Assembly: GCA_035546855.1 (NCBI GenBank)
Contig: DASZVY010000094.1
Coordinates: forward strand, 88,968-152,967
Direction of reading: 5' to 3'
DNA: 64,000 nucleotides
Source of the DNA: Nitrobacter sp035546855
GTDB taxonomy: Bacteria; Pseudomonadota; Alphaproteobacteria; Rhizobiales; Xanthobacteraceae
The stretch's first letter is position 1. Each line of letters starts with the position of its first letter. The notes beneath the pieces were generated by a model. The model was not told the DNA's origin. It ran no database searches and worked only from the letters and a program-made list of their open reading frames with translations. This document shows, piece after piece, positions 23,799 to 31,550 of the stretch. The position numbers and the translations under genes were made by a program.

Positions 23799-26147
23799 AT
23801 GAAGATCGCGATCATCGGAGGCGGCCCGGCGGGCCTGTATGCGTCGATCCTGCTGAAAAAACAGCGGCCGCAAGCGGAGATCACGGTCTACGAGCGCAAC
23901 CGCGCCGACGATACCTTCGGCTTCGGCGTGGTGTTCTCCGACGCCACGCTCGACAATTTCGAGCAGCACGATCCGCCGAGCTATCGCCGCATCACCGACG
24001 AGTTCGCCTATTGGGATGACATCGCGATCCACTTCCGCGGCACCGTGCACCGCATCGGCGGCAACGGTTTCTGCGGCTGTTCGCGCCGCACCTTGCTGCT
24101 GATCCTGCAGGAGCGGGCGCGCGAACTCGGCGTCACCCTGATGTTCGAAGCGGAGATCGACGAGACCCGCGGCCTTGCCGACGCCGACCTGATCGTGCTT
24201 GCCGACGGCAGCAACAGCCGCTTCCGCGAAAAGTACGCCGATCACTTCCAGCCCGAGCTCGATCTGCGCGCCAACAAGTTCGCCTGGATGGGATCGACCA
24301 GACCGCTCGACGCCTTCACCTTCGTATTCGAGGAGACGGAGTGGGGGCCTTTCATCGCGCACGCCTATCAGTACGAGGTGGGGCGCTCGACCTGGATCTT
24401 CGAGACCGATCCCGAGACGTTCCGGCGCGCAGGCCTCGAGGGCCTGAGCGAAAAGGAATCGGCCGATCGCATGGCCGCGATCTTCGGCCGCTACCTCGAC
24501 GGGCATCCGCTGCTGACAAACCGCTCGATGTGGCGCAATTTTCCGATGATCCGCAACCGGCGCTGGGTCAAGGACAACATGGTGCTGCTCGGCGACGCCA
24601 AGGCGACGGCGCATTTCTCGATCGGCTCCGGCACCAAGCTCGCGATGGAGGACGCCATCGCGCTGGCCGACGCCATGGCGCGCGCGCCGACCATCGACGC
24701 GGCGCTCCAGCAGTATGAATATGGCCGCCGCGAGGAAGTCGAAAAGACCCAGCACGCCGCGGACGTGTCGCTGGTCTGGTTCGAGCACGTCGACCGGTTC
24801 TGGGATTTCGACCCCGTGCAGTTCGCATTCGGCGTCATGACCCGCGCCAAGGCGATCACTTACGACAACCTGACCTTGCGCGCGCCGGAATTCGTCGCCG
24901 AAGTGAACAAGACCTTCGCGCGGCAGGTTCGTGCGCGCGGTTTCGATGTCGATACCGAGAAGCCCGTAGTGCCGATGTTCCAGCCGTTGCGCCTGCGCGA
25001 GATGACCTTGGCCAATCGCGCGGTGGTGTCGCCGATGTGCATGTATTCGGCCAAGGAGGGCGTGCCCGGCGATTTCCATTTCGTGCATTACGGCGCCCGC
25101 GCCGTCGGCGGCGCGGGGCTGATCTTCACGGAGATGACCTGCGTCAGCCGCGACGCGCGGATCACGCCGGGCTGCGCCGGTCTGTGGACCGACGAGCAGG
25201 AGGCGGTGTGGCGGCGCATCGTCGATTTCGTCCATGCCAACTCGGCGGCGAAGATCGCGCTGCAACTCGGCCATGCCGGCCGCAAGGGCGCGACGAAACT
25301 GATGTGGGAGGGCATGGACCGTCCGCTGGAGCAGGGCGGTTGGGAAACGCTGTCGGCCTCGCCGATTCCCTATTTCCCGGACAGCCAGGTCCCGCGCGAG
25401 ATCGACCGCGCGGCCATGGATCGCATCAAGGCCGAGTTCGTCGCGGCGGCGGAGCGCGGCGACCGCGCCGGCTTCGACATGCTGGAGCTGCACTGCGCCC
25501 ACGGGTATCTCCTGGCGAGTTTCATCTCGCCGCTGACCAACACGCGCACCGACGCCTATGGCGGCTCGCTCGACAACCGCCTGCGCTATCCGCTGGAGGT
25601 GTTTTCCGCGATGCGCGCGGCGTGGCCCGCGCACAAGCCGATGTCGGTGCGGATCTCCGCCACCGATTGGGCCGAGGGTGGCATCACCGGCGACGACGCG
25701 GTGCAGATCGCGCGCGCTTTCGCGGAAGCGGGCGTCGATCTGGTCGACGTCTCCACCGGACAGACCGTGCGCGACGCGCGGCCGGTTTACGGCCGCATGT
25801 TCCAGACGCCGTTTTCCGATCAGGTTCGCAACGAAGCGCGGGTGGCGACCATGTGCGTCGGCAACATCACGACCGCCGATCAGGTCAACACCATTCTGGC
25901 CGCCGGCCGCGCCGATCTCGTGGCCTTGGGCCGGCCGCATCTGGTCGATCCGGCCTTCACCATGCGGGCCGCGGCGTGGTATGGCGCCGATATCGCCTGT
26001 CCGCCGCAATACCTGCCCGGCCAGGAACAGATATCCCGCAACAGCGTGCGCGACCGGCAGGATCTCGACGACCTGAAGATCAAGAGCAAGCCCAAAACCC
26101 GCGCCGAAATGCGGGTCGAGGCGGAAAAATCGCTGGCGGCGGAGTGA
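23799..26147 (+). CDS. 2-aminobenzoyl-CoA monooxygenase/reductase-like fusion
   Basis: A 782-residue two-domain flavoenzyme. Residues 1 to about 390 are an FAD aromatic hydroxylase (IGGGPAGLYASILLKK, then LLGDAKATAHFSIGSGTKLA). From about 395 the protein is an Old Yellow Enzyme-type FMN reductase (FQPLRLREMTLANRAVVSPM, HGYLLASFISPLTN, DAYGGSLDNRLRYPLEVF). This is the architecture of 2-aminobenzoyl-CoA monooxygenase/reductase, which hydroxylates and then reduces the ring of anthraniloyl-CoA; relatives are annotated salicylyl-CoA 5-hydroxylase. The aryl-CoA ligase nearby favours the aminobenzoyl-CoA role, but the exact ring substituent is inferred. Confidence 0.85.
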   Translation: MKIAIIGGGPAGLYASILLKKQRPQAEITVYERNRADDTFGFGVVFSDATLDNFEQHDPPSYRRITDEFAYWDDIAIHFRGTVHRIGGNGFCGCSRRTLLLILQERARELGVTLMFEAEIDETRGLADADLIVLADGSNSRFREKYADHFQPELDLRANKFAWMGSTRPLDAFTFVFEETEWGPFIAHAYQYEVGRSTWIFETDPETFRRAGLEGLSEKESADRMAAIFGRYLDGHPLLTNRSMWRNFPMIRNRRWVKDNMVLLGDAKATAHFSIGSGTKLAMEDAIALADAMARAPTIDAALQQYEYGRREEVEKTQHAADVSLVWFEHVDRFWDFDPVQFAFGVMTRAKAITYDNLTLRAPEFVAEVNKTFARQVRARGFDVDTEKPVVPMFQPLRLREMTLANRAVVSPMCMYSAKEGVPGDFHFVHYGARAVGGAGLIFTEMTCVSRDARITPGCAGLWTDEQEAVWRRIVDFVHANSAAKIALQLGHAGRKGATKLMWEGMDRPLEQGGWETLSASPIPYFPDSQVPREIDRAAMDRIKAEFVAAAERGDRAGFDMLELHCAHGYLLASFISPLTNTRTDAYGGSLDNRLRYPLEVFSAMRAAWPAHKPMSVRISATDWAEGGITGDDAVQIARAFAEAGVDLVDVSTGQTVRDARPVYGRMFQTPFSDQVRNEARVATMCVGNITTADQVNTILAAGRADLVALGRPHLVDPAFTMRAAAWYGADIACPPQYLPGQEQISRNSVRDRQDLDDLKIKSKPKTRAEMRVEAEKSLAAE

Positions 26148-26157
26148 TGGGGCAAGC

Positions 26158-26238
26158 GTCATTGCGAGGAGCGCAAGCGACGAAGCAATCCAGTCCTCGG
26201 TGTGGTTGCTGGATTGCTTCGCTTCGCTCGCAATGACG
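26158..26238. repeat. Inverted intergenic repeat (cattgcgagg/cgcaatgacg family)
   Basis: The left arm GTCATTGCGAGGAGCGCAAG plus GACGAAGCAATCCAG pairs with the right arm CTGGATTGCTTCGCTTCGCT plus CGCAATGACG around a short loop. A near-identical copy is at 42108-42190, with related ones at 52556 and 62096. Confidence 0.8.
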
Positions 26239-26258
26239 GTGATAGCAAGGGCGGAACA

Positions 26259-26753
26259 ATGACCATTCTCGACTCCGAAACCAAGGCTACCGAGCATTCC
26301 GACGACCACGGCGACGAGCTTCGACTGTGGCTGCGGCTTCTGACCTGCACGACGCTGATCGAGGGCGAGGTGCGCAGCCGGCTGCGCGAGCGCTTCGACG
26401 TGACGCTGCCGCGCTTCGACCTGATGGCGCAGCTCGACAAGGCGCCCGACGGCATGACGCTGTCCGACGTGTCGAAGCGGATGATGGTCTCGAACGGCAA
26501 CATCACGGGGCTCGTCGAGCGGCTGGTGCAGTCGGGCCACGTCGATCGCCGGACCTCGGAGGTCGATCGCCGGGTGCAGGTGATCCGGCTGACGAAATCC
26601 GGCCGCGCCGAGTTCCGCAAGATGGCCGCCGAGCATGAGATCTGGATCGCGGAGATGTTTTCCGATCTGGGCGAGAAGGACGTCCGCGAACTGATGCGCC
26701 TTCTAGGCAAGACCAAGCTGTCGGTGCGCAAGGCAGCGGACAGCGGTGGTTGA
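26259..26753 (+). CDS. MarR family transcriptional regulator
   Basis: A 164-residue MarR regulator. The dimer helix is near LWLRLLTCTTLIEGEVRSRL, the recognition helix region is LSDVSKRMMVSNGNITGLVE and the wing is RRTSEVDRRVQVIRLTKSG. I start at MTILDSET; an in-frame upstream ATG at 26202 lies in a repeat. It sits between the monooxygenase/reductase and the aryl-CoA ligase genes. MarR proteins of aromatic-CoA pathways commonly repress until the aryl-CoA binds, so it is the best candidate for the TTTA-N4-TAAA sites (inference). Confidence 0.9.
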   Translation: MTILDSETKATEHSDDHGDELRLWLRLLTCTTLIEGEVRSRLRERFDVTLPRFDLMAQLDKAPDGMTLSDVSKRMMVSNGNITGLVERLVQSGHVDRRTSEVDRRVQVIRLTKSGRAEFRKMAAEHEIWIAEMFSDLGEKDVRELMRLLGKTKLSVRKAADSGG

Positions 26754-26807
26754 AGTATTTTGAGAGGTTCGCGTTTTGATGGAAACGCGTGATCGGACAC
26801 TGTGCGC

Positions 26808-26934
26808 CCCCTCTCCCGCTTGCGGGGGAGGGTTGGGGAGGTGGTGCTGTTAGGAAAGTTGTGTGAGTGAAAATGCACCCACCGACCGGCTTTGCTACGC
26901 TTGCCGGTCGATCTCCCCCGCAAGCGGGAGAGGT
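26808..26934. repeat. Long inverted intergenic repeat (CCCTCTCCCGCTTGCGGGGG family)
   Basis: CCCCTCTCCCGCTTGCGGGG at the left is the inverse of CCCCGCAAGCGGGAGAGGT at the right, with an internal inverted pair ACCGACCGG/CCGGTCG. The element fills most of the 365-bp gap between the MarR and ligase genes; the rest holds the tandem operators. Confidence 0.72.
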
Positions 26935-27035
26935 AAAAAATCGCGCGTCGCGATTCAGTGCAAGTTTGAATGCTCTGGTCGAAAGATTGAATAATTCGCC
27001 AACGATGACCCAAAAACGGGCTTGCAACGAATTGC

Positions 27036-27069
27036 TTTAGGTCTAAAATGAAATTGTTTTAGGTCTAAA
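27036..27069. promoter_or_regulatory. Tandem operators (site 6a and 6b) ahead of the aryl-CoA ligase
   Basis: Two identical TTTAGGTCTAAA 12-mers at 27036-27047 and 27058-27069. Their starts are 22 bp apart, about two helical turns, so both would face the same side of DNA. They lie 50-80 nt before the ligase ATG in otherwise GC-rich DNA. Same-face tandem sites fit cooperative binding by a dimeric MarR-type regulator (inference). Confidence 0.6.
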
Positions 27070-27118
27070 GCAACGGCAACCCGCGTTCGGTTTTTCAGAT
27101 GCGCGAAAGGAGCGTGCC

Positions 27119-28825
27119 ATGGCCGCGACTGCCACCCGTTCGCCCGGACGCGGGGAAGGATTGAAGCTCGGTCCCTCCGGTCATGCCGACGATTTCGCGC
27201 GGCGAAACCTTCCGCCGTTTGAAAAATGGCCGGACCTGATCCTCGACCGGCCCGAATTCCGGTATCCCGATTATCTCAACGCCGCGGTCGAACTGACCGA
27301 TCGCAATGTCGAAAGAGGATTTGGCGACCGCGTCGCGCTGATCGGCAACGGCCGCCAGCGCACCTACAAGGAATTGGCCGACTGGTCCAACCGGCTGGCG
27401 CATGCCTTGGTCGAGAACTACGGCGTCAAGCCGGGCAACCGGGTGTTGATCCGCTCCGGCAACAACCCGGCGCTGGTTGCGGCCTGGCTCGCGGCCACCA
27501 AGGCCGGCGCCGTCGTCGTCAACACCATGCCGATGCTGCGTGCGGGCGAATTGTCCAAGATCGTCGACAAGGCCGAGATCGCGCTGGCTCTGACCGACAG
27601 CCGCATCGCCGACGAACTGGTGGCGTGCGCCAAGACCAGCCGGTTTCTCAAGCAGGTCGTGAATTTCGACGGCACCTCGAATCACGACGCTGAGCTGGAT
27701 CGCGTGGCGCTGAGCAAGCCGGTGCGCTTCGATGCGGTGAAAACCGGCCGCGACGACGTGGCCCTGCTGGGATTCACCTCGGGCACGACAGGCGAGCCGA
27801 AGGCCACCATGCACTTCCACCGCGATCTCATGATCATTGCCGATGGTTATGCGCGGGAAGTGCTCAAGGTGACGCCGGACGACGTGTTCGTCGGCTCGCC
27901 GCCGCTGGCCTTCACCTTCGGTCTCGGAGGGCTTGCGATCTTTCCGTTGCGGTTCGGCGCGACCGCGACGCTGCTGGAAAATGCCGCGCCGCCCGAAATG
28001 ATCAAGATCATCGAGACCTACAAGGCGACGGTCTGCTTCACCTCGCCCACCGCCTATCGCGCGATGATGGCAGCGATGGACAAGGGCGCCGACCTGTCGT
28101 CTCTGCGGCTTGCGGTGTCCGCCGGCGAAACCCTGCCGGCGCCGGTATTCGAGAACTGGGTCCGCAGGACCGGCAAGCCGATTTTGGACGGCATCGGCAG
28201 CACCGAGTTGCTGCACATCTTCATCACCAACCGGATCGGCGCCGCCGCCGCGGGAACGACCGGTCGCCCTGTGGCCGGCTACGAAGCGAAAGTCGTCGAT
28301 GAGGACATGAATGAAGTGCCGGCAGGTACGGTCGGCAAGCTCGCGGTGCGCGGACCGACCGGATGCCGCTATCTCGCCGATATCAGGCAGACCAACTATG
28401 TGCGCGACGGCTGGAATCTGACCGGCGACTCCTTTGTTCAGGACGCGCAGGGCCGCCTGTCCTTTGTCGCCCGTTCCGACGACATGATCGTGTCCTCCGG
28501 CTACAATATCGCCGGCCCCGAGGTTGAGGCGGCGCTGCTGACCCATGAGGCGGTGGCCGAATGCGGCGTGGTCGGCGCGCCCGACGAGGCGCGCGGCATG
28601 ATCGTCAAGGCCTACATCGTGCTGGCGCCGGGAGTGAGCGGAGACGCGGCGCTGGTCACGGCGTTGCAGGATCACGTCAAGCGCGAGATCGCGCCCTACA
28701 AATATCCGCGCGCGATCGAATTCGTTGCGCAACTGCCGAAGACCGAGACCGGAAAGTTACGGCGTTTTGCTCTGCGGCAGATGGCTCAGGCCGGCGCGCC
28801 CGCAGCGCGCACTGCCGCCGAATGA
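27119..28825 (+). CDS. abmG: 2-aminobenzoate-CoA ligase / benzoate-CoA ligase family
   Basis: A 568-residue aryl-CoA synthetase that makes an aryl-adenylate and then an aryl-CoA. Motifs: GFTSGTTGEPKATMHFHRDL (P-loop), DGIGSTELLHIFITN (A5), GTTGRPVAGYEAKVVD, GWNLTGDSFVQDAQGRLSFV (A7/A8), and C-terminal PKTETGKLRRFALRQ with the catalytic lysine. The DFARRNLPPFEKWPDLI N-terminus and the HIF block are typical of benzoate/2-aminobenzoate-CoA ligases. Substrate choice rests on the neighbouring monooxygenase/reductase. Expression is probably governed by the tandem operators just upstream. The symbol is used by analogy with Azoarcus. Confidence 0.83.
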   Translation: MAATATRSPGRGEGLKLGPSGHADDFARRNLPPFEKWPDLILDRPEFRYPDYLNAAVELTDRNVERGFGDRVALIGNGRQRTYKELADWSNRLAHALVENYGVKPGNRVLIRSGNNPALVAAWLAATKAGAVVVNTMPMLRAGELSKIVDKAEIALALTDSRIADELVACAKTSRFLKQVVNFDGTSNHDAELDRVALSKPVRFDAVKTGRDDVALLGFTSGTTGEPKATMHFHRDLMIIADGYAREVLKVTPDDVFVGSPPLAFTFGLGGLAIFPLRFGATATLLENAAPPEMIKIIETYKATVCFTSPTAYRAMMAAMDKGADLSSLRLAVSAGETLPAPVFENWVRRTGKPILDGIGSTELLHIFITNRIGAAAAGTTGRPVAGYEAKVVDEDMNEVPAGTVGKLAVRGPTGCRYLADIRQTNYVRDGWNLTGDSFVQDAQGRLSFVARSDDMIVSSGYNIAGPEVEAALLTHEAVAECGVVGAPDEARGMIVKAYIVLAPGVSGDAALVTALQDHVKREIAPYKYPRAIEFVAQLPKTETGKLRRFALRQMAQAGAPAARTAAE

Positions 28826-28847
28826 CGCCAATCAAGGAGCATCCCAG

Positions 28848-29300
28848 GTGAGTCCGCCCAAGACGCCTGCGCTGAGCGTGATGCGCGACACGGCTGAAAT
28901 CCACGGCCGGCCGCGGACCTTGCAGCCTTCGGGATGGCCGATCCCGAAAGGCTACGCCAACGGCATGGCGGCCGAGGGGCGTCTGATCGTCACCGGCGGC
29001 GTGATCGGATGGGATGCGAGCGAGCGTCTGGCCGACGGTTTCGTCGCGCAGGTGCGGCAGACGCTCGGCAACATCCGGGCGATCCTTGCCGAGGGCGGCG
29101 CGCGACCTGAGCATCTGGTGCGGCTCACCTGGTACGTCGTCGACATGGACGAGTATTTGGCGAACCTGAAAGAACTCGGCCGGATCTATCGCGAGATTCT
29201 CGGCGCGCACTATCCGGCGATGGCGCTGGTGCAGGTGGTGCGGCTGGTCGAAAAGGCTGCGCGCGTCGAGATCGAAGCGACCGCGGTGGTGCCGGGGTAG
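28848..29300 (+). CDS. RidA family protein (enamine/imine deaminase-like)
   Basis: A 150-residue RidA/YjgF-fold protein. RidA proteins hydrolyse reactive enamines and imines to ketones and ammonia; subfamilies in catabolic clusters act on pathway intermediates. Visible blocks are GRLIVTGGVIGWDASERLAD, QTLGNIRAILAEGGARPEHL, VRLTWYVVDMDEYLANL and the C-terminal VEIEATAVVPG. The Arg typical of deaminase-active RidA is not clearly in its usual C-terminal place. The GTG start has AAGGAG 8 nt upstream; it follows the ligase by 22 nt and is probably co-transcribed. Confidence 0.85.
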   Translation: MSPPKTPALSVMRDTAEIHGRPRTLQPSGWPIPKGYANGMAAEGRLIVTGGVIGWDASERLADGFVAQVRQTLGNIRAILAEGGARPEHLVRLTWYVVDMDEYLANLKELGRIYREILGAHYPAMALVQVVRLVEKAARVEIEATAVVPG

Positions 29301-29369
29301 CTTACTTTACCCTGCCCTGGAGGGGGAGGATTGACGGCGACGGTGCCGAGGTAAGCGCCTTTATCTTTC

Positions 29370-29456
29370 CGTCATGGCCGGGCTCGTCCCGGCCATCCAC
29401 GTCTTTCTGCTGATGGACCGAAGACGCGGATGCCCGGCACAAGGCCGGGCATGACG
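29370..29456. repeat. Paired palindromic intergenic repeat (REP-like)
   Basis: CGTCATGGCCGGGCTCGTCC and CCGGCACAAGGCCGGGCATG-type arms form the facing hairpins of the 17576 family. It lies between the convergent RidA and AraC-type genes. Confidence 0.75.
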
Positions 29457-29489
29457 GAAATGTATGGCGTGCTATTCAAAAGACTTCCC

Positions 29490-30299
29490 CTACTTCTCCC
29501 TCGCGAACTCCCTCGGCGTGCGGCCGGTGACTTGCCGGAAGGCGTGTGAGAAGGCGGGAAAGCTGGTATAGCCAAGGTCCGCCGCCAGTTGCTTCACGGA
29601 GAGACCGGAATTGACCGACAGCCGCTCGATGGCTGCGGCGATCCGTGCGCGCTGGCACCAACTCTTGAAACTGAGCTGCGTTTCTGCCGAGAACAGCCGC
29701 GACAGCGTGCGGGACGAAGTCCCGACCTTGCGCGCGAGGCCGTCAATGTCGTGCGTGTTCATGGGATTCGACAGCACGATCTCGGCGGCGCGGCGGCAGC
29801 GCGGTTCGTGCGGCAGCGGAATGAAGGTCGCGGGGTCTTCGGCCTGATGCAGTTCCAGCATCAGGAGGCGAATGAGCAGGTCGGTGCGAGCCGGGTCGGC
29901 GCGGTCGTCGAACAGTGCCAGGATCGCCTGGTGCAGAAGCTGGGATACCCGCACCACGAATTCGGCCTTCAGGCTTGCGCTGCGCCGTTCGCGCGCCAGC
30001 CAGTCGAGATCGAAATAGAGCGTCCGCATCTCGATGTCGGCGAGCACGTCGATCGCATGTTCGAGCCGCGCCGGCACCCACACCGCGCGGTCCGGAGGCA
30101 CCAGCCAGCGCCCCTTGGGCGTCGTCACTTGCATCGTGCCCCTGGCGGCATACACGAGTTGCGCCTCGCGATGCATGTGCGGCTCGAGCCGGGTCCCCCG
30201 GCCATAGGCGCGCGCCACCAGATGCACCCCGTCGCCGGTAGCGCGATGGCGGCCTTTCACCGCGGATAATGGCTTCTCGACGACACTCATTGGCGACAT
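29490..30299 (-). CDS. AraC family transcriptional regulator
   Basis: About 269 residues: an N-terminal cupin-like sensor (LEPHMHREAQLVYAARGTMQ) and a C-terminal double helix-turn-helix (DIDGLARKVGTSSRTLSRLF, then LSVKQLAADLGYTSFPAFSH and QVTGRTPREFAREK). The start could be 30299 (MSPMSVVEK) or 30290 (MSVVEK). It is divergent from the MFS transporter with only about 50 bp between, so it probably controls that gene and itself. Confidence 0.88.
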   Translation of the reverse strand: MSPMSVVEKPLSAVKGRHRATGDGVHLVARAYGRGTRLEPHMHREAQLVYAARGTMQVTTPKGRWLVPPDRAVWVPARLEHAIDVLADIEMRTLYFDLDWLARERRSASLKAEFVVRVSQLLHQAILALFDDRADPARTDLLIRLLMLELHQAEDPATFIPLPHEPRCRRAAEIVLSNPMNTHDIDGLARKVGTSSRTLSRLFSAETQLSFKSWCQRARIAAAIERLSVNSGLSVKQLAADLGYTSFPAFSHAFRQVTGRTPREFAREK

Positions 30300-30351
30300 C
30301 CCGTCAGCGCGACATCCTATAACCTGTTTCGGACAATGCAGGATGCAAATT

Positions 30352-31548
30352 ATGAACAGCCCCGGCCGGGTCATCGGTTTCGTCAATGCCGCCCACTTCA
30401 TCGACCACTATTCCATGCTGATCTTCGCCGCCGCGGTTATCATCATGGGGCCGGCGCTCGGCATGGCCTATTCCGAGCTGTTGCCGTATGCGACGCCGGG
30501 CTTCATCGCCTTCGGGGCCGGCTCGCTGCTGACGGGATGGCTCGGCGACCGCTGGAGCCGGCGCCACATGATGGTGATCTTCTTTTTCGGCATCGGCGCG
30601 TCCATGATCTCGGTCGGGTTTGTGCAGACGCCGCTGCAGCTCGGAGCGGCGCTGCTGTCGATCGGCATATTCGCCTCGATCTATCATCCGGTCGGCACGG
30701 CGATGATCGTGTCCTACGCCGACAAGCTCGGCCGCGAGGTCGGCCTCAACGGCGTCTGGGGCAATCTCGGCGTGGCATCGTCGGCGCTGGTGACGGGCGT
30801 GATCGGCCAGTATCTCGGCTGGCGCTTTGCCTTCATCATCCCCGGCGTCATCACCGTGCTGATCGGTGCCGCCTTCATGCGCCTGGTGGTGCATGAAGAC
30901 CGCAGCGGCTTCAAGCAAGCGGCGGCGCAGGCGAGGGTGGCGAAGCAGGACATGTGGCGGGTGATATTGGCGCTGCTGATCGTGGTCATCGCGATCTCGA
31001 CGACATTCAACGCCGTCACCGTGGCGCTGCCGAAGCTGTTCGCGGAACGGCTGGCGGACCTGACCAAAAGTCCGGCGCTGCTCGGCCTCATCGCCGCGGG
31101 CGTCTATGTGTTCGGCGCCATGACGCAATACACGATCGGCAAGCTGATCGACCGCCATTCGCTGAAAACCGTGATGCTGCCGCTGTCGTTCCTGCTTGCG
31201 CCGCTTCTCTATCTGGCGGGCTCGCTGTCCGACCTGCCGCTGATCCTGGTGTCCATCGGCATCGTGATGGGCGCGTTCGGTCAGGTCACGATCAACGATG
31301 CCATGGTCGGCAAATACACCAGCGAGGAGTGGCGTTCGCGCGCCTACTCGGTGCGTTATTTCCTCGGCTTCACGGCGGCCGGCGCCTCGGTCGGGCTGGT
31401 GGCGTGGCTTTATGAGCGGGGCGGTTTCACCACCATGCTTCACGCCTTCGGTGCCCTGTGCCTGCTGGTGATCGTCGCGGCGCTGATCCTGCCGCGGGAG
31501 ATTCCGACTGGAGCCGCAGCTTCGCTGAAGCCCCAGCCGGCCGAATAG
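30352..31548 (+). CDS. MFS transporter
   Basis: About 398 residues with twelve predicted hydrophobic segments. The loop signature is GWLGDRWSRRHMM after the second segment, and a second-half counterpart is IGKLIDRHSLKTV. The N-terminal VNAAHFIDHYSMLIFAAAVI resembles the fosmidomycin-resistance-like branch of the MFS. The start is MNSPGR at 30352 by spacing from an AGGA; ATG 30343 is an alternative. The substrate is unknown. It is divergent from the AraC gene and ends 2 nt before the convergent lyase stop. Confidence 0.87.
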   Translation: MNSPGRVIGFVNAAHFIDHYSMLIFAAAVIIMGPALGMAYSELLPYATPGFIAFGAGSLLTGWLGDRWSRRHMMVIFFFGIGASMISVGFVQTPLQLGAALLSIGIFASIYHPVGTAMIVSYADKLGREVGLNGVWGNLGVASSALVTGVIGQYLGWRFAFIIPGVITVLIGAAFMRLVVHEDRSGFKQAAAQARVAKQDMWRVILALLIVVIAISTTFNAVTVALPKLFAERLADLTKSPALLGLIAAGVYVFGAMTQYTIGKLIDRHSLKTVMLPLSFLLAPLLYLAGSLSDLPLILVSIGIVMGAFGQVTINDAMVGKYTSEEWRSRAYSVRYFLGFTAAGASVGLVAWLYERGGFTTMLHAFGALCLLVIVAALILPREIPTGAAASLKPQPAE

Positions 31549-31550
31549 GC

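Noticed and set aside
23763..26636. Open frame of 957 residues on the minus strand
   Set aside because: It lies antisense to the complete monooxygenase/reductase and MarR genes, has no recognisable domain, and is Arg/His/Ala-rich as expected for a GC-rich shadow frame.
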